Source: Halorubrum aquaticum (GTDB taxonomy: Archaea; Halobacteriota; Halobacteria; Halobacteriales; Haloferacaceae). From it: 64,000 nt of DNA. Shown piece after piece: positions 50,636 to 60,084 of this stretch. The notes under the pieces were generated by a model, which saw only the letters and a list, made by a program, of their open reading frames with translations, had not been told where the DNA came from and did no database searches. The number at the start of each line of letters is the position of its first letter. Position 1 is the first letter of the stretch. Both the position numbers and the translations under genes were made by a program. The stretch is taken from the NCBI RefSeq assembly GCF_900113615.1, contig NZ_FOPZ01000001.1, positions 1 through 64,000 of the forward strand. Reading direction: 5' to 3'.

Positions 50636-53600
50636 ATGGCAACACACTCGAGCGGGTCGGAACTCGACCCGCGGGACGGGGGGGACTTCGAGTACACCGG
50701 CGGGGAGGTCGAACGCCCCGACCTCGTCGACGCGCTCGACGGTCGGATCGACGGCGACGTGCGGTTCGACGACTACTCCCGTCGGCTGTACGCCACCGAC
50801 GCGTCCGCCTACGAAGTGACGCCGATCGGCGTGGTCTTCCCGGAGTCGACGGCCGACGTGGCCGCGGTCCAGGAGTACTGCTTCGAGGAGGGGATCCCGG
50901 TGTTGCCGCGCGGCGGCGGCACCTCGCTCGCGGGCCAGACGGTGAACGAGGCGGTTGTCCTCGACTTCTCCAAGGCGATGGACTCGGTGATCGACGCCGA
51001 CCCGGAGGCGCGCACCGCCCGCGTGGAGGCCGGCGCGTACGTCGGCGACCTCAACGCGGCGGTCGAGCCGCACGGCCTGAAGTTCGCGCCCGACCCCGCC
51101 TGGCGCGACAAGTCCGCGGTCGGCGGCGCGATCGGGAACAACTCCACCGGGTCACACTCGCTGAAGTACGGGAAGACCGACCACTACGTCGAGGAGCTGG
51201 AGGTCGTGCTCGCGGACGGGACGGTCGCCACCTTCGGCGACGAGCGGGTCGACGACCTCCGCGAGTCCGCCGACCCCGAGAGCGACGAGCTCCTCCCGCG
51301 GATCCACGCCGAGGTCGTCCGGATCCTCGACGAGGAGGCCGACGCGGTCGACGACCGGTTCCCGGAGATGAAACGCAACGTCTCCGGGTACAACCTCGAC
51401 CGGCTCCTCGCCGAGTACCGCGGCGAGTACGGCGAGGAGGGCGTCGTCAACCTCGGCCGACTCATGGCGGGCAGCGAGGGGACGCTCGCGACGGTGACCG
51501 AGGCGACCGTCTCGCTCGTGGAGATCCCCGAGACGAAGGCGGTGGCGCTTCTCACCTACGGCGACCTCCTCGACGCGATGGAGGACGTCGCGCCGATCCT
51601 GGAACACGACCCCGCCGCCGTCGAGGTGATGGACGACGTGCTGCTCGGACTGGCGGCCGACACGCCCGAGTTCGCGGAGGTCGTCGGCATGCTCCCCGAC
51701 GGAACCGACTCGGTCCTCCTCGTCGAGTTCTACGCCGAGAGCGACGAGGCGGGCCGGCGGAAGGTCGCGGACCTCGTCGCCGACCGCGTCGACGGCGCGG
51801 AGACCGTCGCCGACCCGCGTCCCGACGCCGCGGGGACGACCGCCCAGCCCAAACGGGCGCTGGCGGCCATGGAGGCACACGACCCCGACGAGCGCGACCG
51901 CTTCTGGAAGATGCGGAAGTCGGGGCTCCCGATCCTGCTGTCGCGGACCTCCGACGCCAAGCACATCTCCTTCATCGAGGACTGCGCGATCCCGCCCGAA
52001 CACCTCCCCGAGTACACCCGCGAGTTCCAGGAGATCCTCGAGGACACGGGGACGTTCGCGACGTTCTACGCGCACGCCGGCCCGGGCGTGCTCCACGTCC
52101 GGCCGCTGATCGACACGAAGCAGGTCGACGACGTGGAGACGATGGTGGAGATCGCGGACCGCGTGACCGACGCGGTCGTCCGCCTCGGCGGCTCCGTCTC
52201 CGGCGAGCACGGGGACGGCCACGCGCGGACCCAGTGGAACCGGAAGCTGTACGGCGAGGACCTCTGGGAGGCGTTCCGCGACCTCAAGACCGCCTTCGAC
52301 CCGGACTGGCTGCTCAACCCCGGCAACGTCTGCGGCGACTTCGACATGAGCGAGAACCTCCGGTTCGACGCCGACTACGAGTTCGACGCCGGCTTCGACG
52401 CCGCGATGCAGTGGGACAACGAGAACGGGATGCAGGGGATGGTCGAGCTCTGTCACGGCTGCGGCGGCTGTCGGGGGCCACAGGAGACGACCGGCGGCGT
52501 GATGTGTCCGACCTTCCGCGCCGCGGAGGAGGAGATCCAGTCGACGCGGGGCCGGGCGAACATGCTTCGCGGCGCGATGAACGGGGAACTGCCCGACGAC
52601 CCCACCGACGACGAGTTCGTCACCGAAGTGATGGACCTCTGTGTGGGGTGTAAGGGCTGTAAGGTGGACTGTCCGAGCGGCGTCGACATGGCGAAGCTGA
52701 AAGCCGAGGTCGAACACGCCCACCACGAGGAACACGGTGCGGGCCTGCGGACGCGGCTGCTCGGGAAGTTCGAGTCGCTCGCGCCGCTCGGCTCCCGGTT
52801 CGCCCCGCTGTCGAACCTGCCGGGGAAGCTCCCCGGCGCGGGGGTCGTCCTCGAGAAGACGCTTGGCATCGCGAGCGAGCGCGACCTCCCGACGTTCCGC
52901 TCGGAGAGCCTGATCGACTGGTTCGAGGCCCGCGGCGGCGCGGGCGTCCCGCGCGAGGCGGCCGACCGCGACGTGTTGTTGTTCCCCGACGTGTACACCA
53001 CTTACACGAACCCGGGCGCGGGGAAGGCCGCGGTGCGCGTGCTCGAGGCCGCGAACTGCCACGTGGAGATCCCGGACGTGAAGGGGAGCGGGCGGCCGCC
53101 CCACTCGAAGGGCCTCATCGACGAGTCGCGCGCGATCGCCAGCGACACCGTCGAGGCGGTCGCGCCCGACGTCGAGGCGGGCTGGGACGTGGTCGTCGTC
53201 GAGCCCACCGACGCGGTGATGCTCCAGTCGGACTACGCCGACCTGCTCGGCGGCGACGCGAGCGACGTCTCCGATGAGGCGGTCACGACGGTCGCCGAGG
53301 GGACCTTCGGCGTGATGGAGTACGTCGACGCGCTCCGGCTCGACGAGGCGCTCGCCTTCGACGCGCCCGGAGAGCGGCTCGCCTACCACGGCCACTGCCA
53401 CCAGAAGGCGACGAAGAAGGACCACCACGCGGTGGGCGTGCTCCGGCGCGCCGGCTACGGCGTCGACCCGCTCGACACCACCTGCTGCGGGATGGCCGGC
53501 TCGTTCGGCTACGAGGCGGAACACTACTCCATGAGCAAGGCGATCGGCGAGGACCTCTTCGAGCAGGTCGAGGCGAGCGACGCCGACGCCGTCGTCGCAC

Positions 53601-53695
53601 CCGGCGCGTCCTGTAGCACGCAGCTGAAGGAACGGGACGACGCGGCCGAGGAGCCTCCGCACCCGGTCGAGAAACTGGCGGCGGCGCTCGCCTGA
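50636..53695 (+). CDS. FAD-linked oxidase / Fe-S oxidoreductase fusion (D-lactate or glycolate dehydrogenase type)
   Basis: A 1019-residue protein. An N-terminal FAD_binding_4 domain (LPRGGGTSLAGQT, AVGGAIGNNSTG) and an FAD-oxidase C-terminal domain (GSVSGEHGDGHARTQWN) carry the dehydrogenase. Two [4Fe-4S] sites follow: C606, C609, C612 with C624P, and C669, C672, C675 with C679P. Then come two CCG domains (GHCHQKATKK; TTCCGMAGSFGYEAEH). The layout matches D-lactate/glycolate dehydrogenases of the DLD/GlcD-GlcF fused type, which feed quinones. It is divergent from the exchanger. Confidence 0.92.
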   Translation: MATHSSGSELDPRDGGDFEYTGGEVERPDLVDALDGRIDGDVRFDDYSRRLYATDASAYEVTPIGVVFPESTADVAAVQEYCFEEGIPVLPRGGGTSLAGQTVNEAVVLDFSKAMDSVIDADPEARTARVEAGAYVGDLNAAVEPHGLKFAPDPAWRDKSAVGGAIGNNSTGSHSLKYGKTDHYVEELEVVLADGTVATFGDERVDDLRESADPESDELLPRIHAEVVRILDEEADAVDDRFPEMKRNVSGYNLDRLLAEYRGEYGEEGVVNLGRLMAGSEGTLATVTEATVSLVEIPETKAVALLTYGDLLDAMEDVAPILEHDPAAVEVMDDVLLGLAADTPEFAEVVGMLPDGTDSVLLVEFYAESDEAGRRKVADLVADRVDGAETVADPRPDAAGTTAQPKRALAAMEAHDPDERDRFWKMRKSGLPILLSRTSDAKHISFIEDCAIPPEHLPEYTREFQEILEDTGTFATFYAHAGPGVLHVRPLIDTKQVDDVETMVEIADRVTDAVVRLGGSVSGEHGDGHARTQWNRKLYGEDLWEAFRDLKTAFDPDWLLNPGNVCGDFDMSENLRFDADYEFDAGFDAAMQWDNENGMQGMVELCHGCGGCRGPQETTGGVMCPTFRAAEEEIQSTRGRANMLRGAMNGELPDDPTDDEFVTEVMDLCVGCKGCKVDCPSGVDMAKLKAEVEHAHHEEHGAGLRTRLLGKFESLAPLGSRFAPLSNLPGKLPGAGVVLEKTLGIASERDLPTFRSESLIDWFEARGGAGVPREAADRDVLLFPDVYTTYTNPGAGKAAVRVLEAANCHVEIPDVKGSGRPPHSKGLIDESRAIASDTVEAVAPDVEAGWDVVVVEPTDAVMLQSDYADLLGGDASDVSDEAVTTVAEGTFGVMEYVDALRLDEALAFDAPGERLAYHGHCHQKATKKDHHAVGVLRRAGYGVDPLDTTCCGMAGSFGYEAEHYSMSKAIGEDLFEQVEASDADAVVAPGASCSTQLKERDDAAEEPPHPVEKLAAALA

Positions 53696-53707
53696 GTCGC
53701 TCGACCG

Positions 53708-54727
53708 TTACCCGTCCGGATCGATCCGGTCGCGCACGCGCTCTCGACGCCGCGACAGGAGCGCGCGGATCCCCTTTCCCGGCCCGCCCTCGATCGGCCA
53801 CCCCTTCGTCCGCCACGCCGGCGGCTCCGGCGTGAACGACGGACACGAGCCCGAACACTCCCGGTCGGTGGGACAGCGGTCCTTGGCCGTACAGTGCGGG
53901 ACGAGCGCCCGGCCGGCGCGTCGGAGCTCGAAGTGGCGGCAGTCCGGCCGCATCGTGTCGTGATAGGAGCGCCACCCCTTGCCGTAGGCGCGCTCCGCGA
54001 TCTCCAGCCGGCGGGTAACCGTCTCCGGGTCGCGTCCCTCCGACCCGCTCGGTTCGAGGTCGCTCGGGAGCCAGTCGACGGTCGCGGCATCCGCGTCGAC
54101 GGCGGCCCTCTCGCCCCCGGCGTCGCCGTCGGCGAACGCCGTGGTCAGGATCCCCGCCTCGACCGGCATCGACCGGAGGAGCGCGGGCTCGACGCGGTCC
54201 CCGGTCGCCTCCGTCGCGAGCCAGACCTCGTCGGCGAGGGCGGTCTCGACGTCGTGAGCGAGCTGGTCGGCGAGGGCGTCCGCCGCCGACCGGTCGAGGT
54301 CGGGCTTGTTCTCGATCGCGACGATCCGATCGACCCAGTCCGGATACGGTCTGACGCGACGGATCTCGATCCGGTTACCCCGTCGGCGCTTCTCGATCAC
54401 GTCCCGGCCCGCGGCGCGGTGGACCGCCTGCCGGACGTAGCGCCAGGGGTAGCCCGGGTCCGGGAGCGCGTCGCGGTACCACGCCCACTCCGCCGGGGCG
54501 TCCCGGACGACGTGGAGGAGGTCCGAGTCGAGAGCGCGGTCGCCGAAGGCCCGCCGCGCGGCGTACGCTTCCGGGTCGACCTCGATCACGACGGTGTCCC
54601 AGCGCCGCCGCTTCGTGCCGAGCTGTCGGGAGACGATCGCCGGACGCGGGTCGCCGTCGGGGTACCACGTCAGCTCGACGAACCGACAGACGAGCAGCTC
54701 GTAGCCGAACTCCGCGTCGGGGATCAC
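53708..54727 (-). CDS. DUF5787 family protein
   Basis: A 339-residue haloarchaeal DUF5787 protein. It has FGYELLVCRFVE, AIVSRQLGT, WDTVVIEVDPEAY, then the family core YPDWVDRIVAIENKPDLDRS, LADEVWLATEA and later RLEIAERAYGKGWRSY. A cluster of cysteines follows (CRHFE ... CTAKDRCPTDRECSGSCPSF), suggesting a metal or Fe-S site. The IENKPDL motif and overall layout resemble PD-(D/E)xK nuclease-type folds, but that is inference. A GTG start at 54727 was chosen because the upstream frame overlaps the Nudix gene. Confidence 0.75.
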   Translation of the reverse strand: MIPDAEFGYELLVCRFVELTWYPDGDPRPAIVSRQLGTKRRRWDTVVIEVDPEAYAARRAFGDRALDSDLLHVVRDAPAEWAWYRDALPDPGYPWRYVRQAVHRAAGRDVIEKRRRGNRIEIRRVRPYPDWVDRIVAIENKPDLDRSAADALADQLAHDVETALADEVWLATEATGDRVEPALLRSMPVEAGILTTAFADGDAGGERAAVDADAATVDWLPSDLEPSGSEGRDPETVTRRLEIAERAYGKGWRSYHDTMRPDCRHFELRRAGRALVPHCTAKDRCPTDRECSGSCPSFTPEPPAWRTKGWPIEGGPGKGIRALLSRRRERVRDRIDPDG

Positions 54728-54792
54728 GGGTGTCGGCGTGTGGCGGATGAGCCGATCGGTCCTGACCGCTCGGTCGGCGTCACCGTCCCGGC

Positions 54793-55239
54793 TCAGACGT
54801 AGCCGTCGTCGGCCTCCTCCTGTAGCTCGTCGAGGTACTCGTGGGCCTCCTCGAGGATCTCCCGCGGGCCGTCCTGGGTGATCGTGTTGATCGCCTGGTC
54901 GTAATCGCGCCACTGGAGGTCGCGGTGCTCCTTCGAGAGCTCCGCGCTCGCCTCGAACGATCGGGCGATGAACAGGTGGACCGTCTTGTGGATCGTCTTC
55001 CCTCCGGCCTCGAACACGTAGTCGTACTCACGACGGAAGCCGTCGATGAGGCGGAAATCGTCGATCCCGGCCTCCTCGGACACCTCCCGTATCGCCGTCT
55101 GCTGGAGCTCCTCGTCGCCTTCGATCCCGCCTTTGGGGAACTCCCAGTCCCCCGGTCGGCTCTTCAGGAGCAGGTACTCCCGTTCGCCGCGGGTATCGCG
55201 GAAGAGGATGGCTCCGGAACTGATCGCTTCGACCGTCAT
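54793..55239 (-). CDS. Nudix hydrolase (diadenosine tetraphosphatase type)
   Basis: A 148-residue Nudix protein. The complete box is GGIEGDEE, then REVSEEAGI (residues ~36-58). The N-terminus SSGAILFRDTRGEREYLLLK and WEFPKGG match bis(5'-nucleosyl)-tetraphosphatases. The start MTVEAISSG was preferred over an ATG seven codons upstream. It is divergent from the uS10-type gene with 182 bases between. Confidence 0.9.
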   Translation of the reverse strand: MTVEAISSGAILFRDTRGEREYLLLKSRPGDWEFPKGGIEGDEELQQTAIREVSEEAGIDDFRLIDGFRREYDYVFEAGGKTIHKTVHLFIARSFEASAELSKEHRDLQWRDYDQAINTITQDGPREILEEAHEYLDELQEEADDGYV

Positions 55240-55421
55240 TAGCCTCAGGTAAGCAACCACCAGTAAAGAGGGTGTCGGAATTGCCGGTTCCGAGCCCCTT
55301 TCGAGCGCTCTCGGGCGATCTGCGCGGTTCCGTCGAAACCGGCCGATGACGGCCCCCGGTACCGTCCCCCAGTAGATGTGTTTTTACGCCTCGGGGGACC
55401 ATTCACCCACGACCCCCAGCC

Positions 55422-55754
55422 ATGACCTTCGTCACGAAACTCTCCTTCGCCTCCGGCGACCGCGACGTGCTCGCCGAGACCGTCCAGGAGCTCAAAGACA
55501 CCCTCGAGCGGAAGGGCGCGGAGTGTAAGGGCCCGCACGCCTCACCCCCCGAGACGGTCCGCGTTCCACAGTACAAGCGTCTCCGCGCCGGCGACGAGTT
55601 CTCGCCGTGGCGCTACGACGTGTACAAACGGTCGATGGAGATCCACGGCGCGGACGACATCGCGCGCGACGTCGTCGGCCGCGACTTCCCGGACTCGATC
55701 CACGTCGAGGTCGAGGTCGACCGGAAGAAGCCGCTCGGGCACCGCCGCGACTGA
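55422..55754 (+). CDS. uS10/mL48-family protein (S10 paralogue)
   Basis: A 110-residue protein with the S10 fold signature: FVTKLSFASGDRDVLAETVQ, then ECKGPHASPPETVRVPQYKR and a C-terminal VEVEVDRKKPLGHRRD. Haloarchaea encode the main rpsS10 near EF-1alpha; this resembles a second uS10/mL48 family member seen in haloarchaea. Its location away from the str operon and its Pro/Arg-rich loop argue for a paralogue. The role in ribosomes is not known. Confidence 0.8.
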   Translation: MTFVTKLSFASGDRDVLAETVQELKDTLERKGAECKGPHASPPETVRVPQYKRLRAGDEFSPWRYDVYKRSMEIHGADDIARDVVGRDFPDSIHVEVEVDRKKPLGHRRD

Positions 55755-55824
55755 GTCGCCGTCCGCGTGACCGGACGGACCGGACGGACTTCCATCGAAG
55801 GGGGAGACGCCGACCGCCACTCGA

Positions 55825-55833
55825 CCTTTTAAG
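55825..55833 (+). promoter_or_regulatory. TATA box of the amidohydrolase gene
   Basis: CCTTTTAAG is centred 28 nt before the ATG at 55857, in GC-rich surroundings, indicating a leaderless transcript. Confidence 0.6.
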
Positions 55834-55856
55834 ACATCCGGCGGCGATCGGGGCGT

Positions 55857-57137
55857 ATGAGCGTCCAAACCGACGACGAGTACAGCGAGTTCCGACGCGA
55901 CCTCCACCGCCACCCCGAGCCGGCCTGGTGTGAGTTCTACACCACCGCCCGGATCGTCGAGGCGCTCCGCGAGCGCGACCTCGACGCGATCCACGTCGGG
56001 CCCGACGCCCTCGACGAGGGCTCCCGCCGGAACGTCCCCGATTCTGACGAGCTGGCGAAGTGGGCCGACCGCGCCCGCGAGGCCGGCGCGGACCCAGAGG
56101 TCCTCGATCGACTCGAGGGCGGGTACACCGGCTGCGTCGCGGTCGCGGAGCGCGGCGACGGCCCGGTCGTCGGGCTCAGAGTCGACATCGACGGGCTGCC
56201 GATCCTCGAGTCCGACGAGGGCGACCACGAGCCGGTCGCGGAGGGGTTCCGTTCGGAGAACGAGGGGTACATGCACGCCTGCGGCCACGACTCGCACGCG
56301 ACCATCGGCCTCGGCACCATCGACGCGGTCCTCGACTCCGACTTCTCGGGCACGCTCAAGGTGTTCTTCCAGCCCGGCGAGGAGAAGATCGTGGGCGGGA
56401 AGCCGATGGCCGAGTCCGGCCTCCTCGACGACGTGGAGTACTTCTACGCGGTCCACATCGGGTTGGACCACCCCTCGGGCGAGGTCGTGAGCGGCATCGA
56501 CGGCTTCCTCGCGGTGAACCACTTCCTCGCCGAGTTCGAGGGCGAGCCCTCGCACGCGGGCGCCCGGCCCGAACAGGGGCGGAACACGGTTCAGGCGATG
56601 GCGGCGGCGATACAGAACCTCTACTCGATCCCGCGACACGCCGACGGCGCGACCCGCGTGAACGCCGGGCTCGTCGGCGGCGGCACGGCGACGAACATCA
56701 TCCCCGAGGAGTCCCACATCGAGGGCGAGGTCCGCGGCGAGAGCACGGAACTCGCCGACTACATGTTCGACCACGCCGAGCGGATCCTCCACTCGGCGGC
56801 GGAGATGCACGACTGCGAGGTCGACGTCACCACGATGGGAGCCGCGCCGAGCGCGACCAGCGACGCGGCGCTCTCGGACGTCATCGGCGAGGTCGCTCGC
56901 GACGTGGAAGGCGTGACGAACGTGGTCGAGAGCGCCGACCTCGGCGGCAGCGAGGACGCCACGTTCATGATGGACCACGTTCAGGACCGCGGCGGACTCG
57001 CGTGCTACGTCGGCGTCGGCACCGACCACCCCGGCGGCCACCACACCTCGACGTTCGACGTCGTCGAGAGCGACATCGGGATCGGGATCGACGTGCTCTC
57101 GGCGGCGATCCGACGGGTCGCCGAGACCCGGCCCTGA
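55857..57137 (+). CDS. M20D amidohydrolase
   Basis: A 426-residue metal-dependent aminoacylase-type hydrolase. Family motifs are RDLHRHPEPAW, VGLRVDIDGLPIL, HACGHDSHATIGLG, VFFQPGEEKIVGG and HAGARPEQGRNT, with NIIPEESHIEGEVRG in the dimer domain. It is like AbgA/AbgB aminobenzoyl-glutamate hydrolases or hippurate hydrolase. The insertion near residues 55-85 separates it from the shorter canonical members. It is cytosolic. Confidence 0.9.
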   Translation: MSVQTDDEYSEFRRDLHRHPEPAWCEFYTTARIVEALRERDLDAIHVGPDALDEGSRRNVPDSDELAKWADRAREAGADPEVLDRLEGGYTGCVAVAERGDGPVVGLRVDIDGLPILESDEGDHEPVAEGFRSENEGYMHACGHDSHATIGLGTIDAVLDSDFSGTLKVFFQPGEEKIVGGKPMAESGLLDDVEYFYAVHIGLDHPSGEVVSGIDGFLAVNHFLAEFEGEPSHAGARPEQGRNTVQAMAAAIQNLYSIPRHADGATRVNAGLVGGGTATNIIPEESHIEGEVRGESTELADYMFDHAERILHSAAEMHDCEVDVTTMGAAPSATSDAALSDVIGEVARDVEGVTNVVESADLGGSEDATFMMDHVQDRGGLACYVGVGTDHPGGHHTSTFDVVESDIGIGIDVLSAAIRRVAETRP

Positions 57138-57241
57138 GACCGTTCGAGACGAGGCGATCCGCTCCCGTTCCGCCGCTGATCCAGCCGGCAGGACCCTCGC
57201 TCGACGGTAGGTTTAGGCGGCCGCAGCCCCTCGTATGGGGC

Positions 57242-57520
57242 ATGGAGGCCGTCCTCTGGTACGTCCTCACCGGAACCCGAGGCGGCCCGAATCGGGTCCG
57301 GATCCTGCGGGCGATAGACGAGCGTCCGCGAAACGCCAACCAGCTCGCCGAGCGGCTCGATCTGGACTACACCACGGTCCGACACCACCTCGGCGTGTTG
57401 CGCGATCACGACGTGGTCGAGCGCACCGGCGACGGCTACGGAACGGTGTACTACCCGACGGAGGGAACCCGAAACCACTGGGAGGTCGTCGAGGAGATCG
57501 CCGACGCCTCGCCGGTGTGA
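57242..57520 (+). CDS. ArsR-type winged-helix regulator
   Basis: A 92-residue winged-helix protein. The first helix is NRVRILRAIDERPRNANQLA, the recognition region is LDLDYTTVRHHLGVLRDHDV, and a wing follows (RTGDGYGTVYYP). It lacks the metal-binding cysteines of classic ArsR. The typical length is 90-110. It follows the amidohydrolase by 104 bases on the same strand and converges on the GGR-family gene. The regulated gene is unknown. Confidence 0.85.
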   Translation: MEAVLWYVLTGTRGGPNRVRILRAIDERPRNANQLAERLDLDYTTVRHHLGVLRDHDVVERTGDGYGTVYYPTEGTRNHWEVVEEIADASPV

Positions 57521-57559
57521 CCGACGGGGAACGATCCACAGCGTCGGCGGTCGAGCGGC

Positions 57560-58930
57560 TCAGTACTTGGCCTCCGCGCCGGTCGTCTCGTAGATCCGGT
57601 CCATGATCGCGTCCCGCTCGCGCGTCCAGTTGGCCATCGCGGCGGGGCTCGTCGGGTACGACTCGTAGTGGGAGAGCAGCTCGTCCGCCAGCGACTTCGT
57701 CTGGTAGAAGTTCCGGATGGTTCCCCAGTAGCCGAAGCTCTTGACGGCGGCCTTCAGTTTCAGGCCGAACGACATCGAGGTGGAGCCCTCGTACAGCGCC
57801 TCCGCGAGCTTCTCGCCCGGAAGCGACGCGAGAAGCCCCATCAGGTCGTCGACGTCGACGGCGGTCGAGAGGACGTTGTACACGTCGAGTCCGGCGTAGC
57901 GCCCGCCGAAGTGGTCCATCACGCGCGTGTTGTACCGCCAGAGGTTCTCCTCGCTCACGTCGCCGTCGGAGACGGCCTTGACCGCCTGCTCGCCCGCGTA
58001 CTTCCCGGCGTAGGCCGCGCCCGCGATCCCGCCGCCCGTCGTCGGGTTCACGTGGCCGGCGGCGTCGCCGACGGCCATGTAGCCGGGCGCGACCGCCGAG
58101 TCGTACGGTCGTCGCGTCGGCAGCGCGGCTCCGAGCTTGTCTCGCACCTCCGCGCCCTCGAACTCGGGACGGTTCCGGAGGTCGCGTTTCAGCGCCTCGA
58201 CGAGCTGCATCGGCTCCTCGTTCATCTGGAAGCCCAGCCCGGCGTTGATCTCCGTCGCCGTCCGCGGGAAGTACCAGAGGTATCCCGCGGCGCGGTCGGT
58301 CGCCTTGAACACGAGCGCGTCGTCCCACTCGACGGGTTCGGGGACCTCGACGATCTCGCGGTAGGCCGAACAGAACTGCGAGTATCGGACGTTCGTGTCG
58401 AAGGTGGTCTCCTCGAAGTCGGCCTTGTCCTGAAGCAGCGACAGCGACCCGGCGCCGTCGATGACGAGGTCGCCCTCGTACGTGACCGGGTCGCCCTTGC
58501 GTTTGGCCCGCAGGCCCGTGACCCGCCCGTCGTCGGTCTGGACCACGTCGTTGATGACGGTGTCGTAGTGGAAGTCGACGCCGGCGTCCTCCGCACCTGC
58601 GATGATCCGACGGCCGTACTCCCAGCGGTCGATGACGGCGAGCTCGCCCGGGACGGGGATCTCGAGGACCGTGTCCTCCTGTGGGATCTCGAACCGTCCG
58701 TGGTCGACACCGGTGTTCGTGAACGCCGGTTCGAGCCGTTCCTTCGGGATGGCCTCCGGGAAGGCGTCGGCGCCCTTCAGCGCGTCGCCGCAGGCGATGT
58801 GGCCCGCCTCCTCCTCGTCCTTTCGCTCGACGATGACGACGTCGAGCCCCTCGTTCGCGATCGTCGCGGCGGCGTAACAGCCGGCGGTGCCCGCGCCCGC
58901 CACGACGACGTCGTACTCGTCGATGCTCAT
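57560..58930 (-). CDS. Geranylgeranyl reductase family flavoprotein
   Basis: A 456-residue FAD protein. The Rossmann loop VAGAGTAGCYAAATIA, ERKDEEEAGHIACGD near residue 36, and GDAAGHVNPTTGGGI are diagnostic of the GGR family that saturates isoprenoid chains of archaeal lipids or menaquinone. The C-terminal ~110 residues are helical and family-specific. Whether it reduces digeranylgeranylglyceryl phospholipids or another isoprenoid is not decidable here. Its ATG at 58930 is preceded by 101 gene-free bases. Confidence 0.9.
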   Translation of the reverse strand: MSIDEYDVVVAGAGTAGCYAAATIANEGLDVVIVERKDEEEAGHIACGDALKGADAFPEAIPKERLEPAFTNTGVDHGRFEIPQEDTVLEIPVPGELAVIDRWEYGRRIIAGAEDAGVDFHYDTVINDVVQTDDGRVTGLRAKRKGDPVTYEGDLVIDGAGSLSLLQDKADFEETTFDTNVRYSQFCSAYREIVEVPEPVEWDDALVFKATDRAAGYLWYFPRTATEINAGLGFQMNEEPMQLVEALKRDLRNRPEFEGAEVRDKLGAALPTRRPYDSAVAPGYMAVGDAAGHVNPTTGGGIAGAAYAGKYAGEQAVKAVSDGDVSEENLWRYNTRVMDHFGGRYAGLDVYNVLSTAVDVDDLMGLLASLPGEKLAEALYEGSTSMSFGLKLKAAVKSFGYWGTIRNFYQTKSLADELLSHYESYPTSPAAMANWTRERDAIMDRIYETTGAEAKY

Positions 58931-59031
58931 TACCGTGTCGTCTCCCGCCGCCGGCAAAACTCTTTGTTCCCGTTTCGGTCGTGAAGGCAACGACGGAATG
59001 GGCGAGGAAACCGCCCCTCCGTCCCGGGTAG

Positions 59032-60084
59032 CTACTCCTCGGTCTCGTAGTGGTCGCCGGCGGCCGCGGGGATCCGGGTCCGCCCGACCAACGCGAGCAC
59101 CACGATCACGACGACGTACGGGATCGTCTGGACCAACGTGTCGGGGATCGCGTACCCGAGCTGTTGGAGCCGGATCTGGGTCGCGTCGAGCCCCGCGAAC
59201 AGCACGCCGGCCCCGAGCGTCCCGAGGGGGTTGTAGTTGCCGAACAGGTACGCGACGATGGCGATGAACCCCTTCCCCTGGACCATCGTCTCGCCGGAGC
59301 CGACGAACTGCCCGATCGAGAGCGCGAGCGCCGAGCCGCCGACGCCGGAGAGGACCCCCGAGAGCAACACGCCCGCGTACCGGACGCGGGAGACCGAGAC
59401 GCCCACCGTGTCGAGCGCCTTCGGGTTCTCGCCGGACGCCTGGAGGTGCTTCCCGAAGGCGGTCCGGTTCAGCGTCCACCAGGAGGCGACGGTCGCGACG
59501 AGGACCATGACCGCGGAGTACCGCCACCCAACGCTCGCGCCGAGGTTCGGCGTGTTGACGCCGCCGAAGAAGACGGTCGACATGAACGGCGCGAGCCCCA
59601 AGGCGATCAGCCACACCGCCAGCCCGGCGATGATCTGGTCCGCCTTGAACTCGATACAGACGACGCCGAAGACGCCGGCGAGAAGCGTCGAGGCGACGAT
59701 CCCGGCGAGGAAGCCGATCCAGATCGCCGGAACGCCGAGGACCGCGTTCCCGATCCCGATCACCGACGCGATGTAGACGGAGGCGAACGCCGAGATGATG
59801 AGGAGTCCCTCCAGTCCGATGTTGATCACGCCCGACTTCTCGGCGAAGATGCCGCCGAGCCCGGCGAGCACGATGGGCGCGGCGAGCCGCGCCGTCGACG
59901 CGGCGGTGCCCGTCGAGAAGACGATGCCCGCGAGGTCGCCGGCGACCGACCCCGGGAACAGGAGCCCGAGCAGCCCCAGAACCCCCAGAGTCCCGACGAC
60001 CCCGACGACGAGCGAGCGCACGTACTCGTCGTCGATCAGGTCGTCGAGAAGCGGGACGGGGACGTCCGCGAGCGGGTTACGCAT
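59032..60084 (-). CDS. ABC transporter permease (nucleoside/BMP type), subunit 2
   Basis: A 350-residue permease of the nucleoside/simple-sugar uptake family (NupQ/YufQ-like), with ~9 helices. Diagnostic is IFAEKSGVINIGLEGLLIISAF, plus SGVLSGVGGSALALSIGQF. Its start overlaps the end of the first permease gene by 8 bases, so they are coupled. A starting ATG at 60084 was preferred over one at 60093. Confidence 0.9.
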   Translation of the reverse strand: MRNPLADVPVPLLDDLIDDEYVRSLVVGVVGTLGVLGLLGLLFPGSVAGDLAGIVFSTGTAASTARLAAPIVLAGLGGIFAEKSGVINIGLEGLLIISAFASVYIASVIGIGNAVLGVPAIWIGFLAGIVASTLLAGVFGVVCIEFKADQIIAGLAVWLIALGLAPFMSTVFFGGVNTPNLGASVGWRYSAVMVLVATVASWWTLNRTAFGKHLQASGENPKALDTVGVSVSRVRYAGVLLSGVLSGVGGSALALSIGQFVGSGETMVQGKGFIAIVAYLFGNYNPLGTLGAGVLFAGLDATQIRLQQLGYAIPDTLVQTIPYVVVIVVLALVGRTRIPAAAGDHYETEE

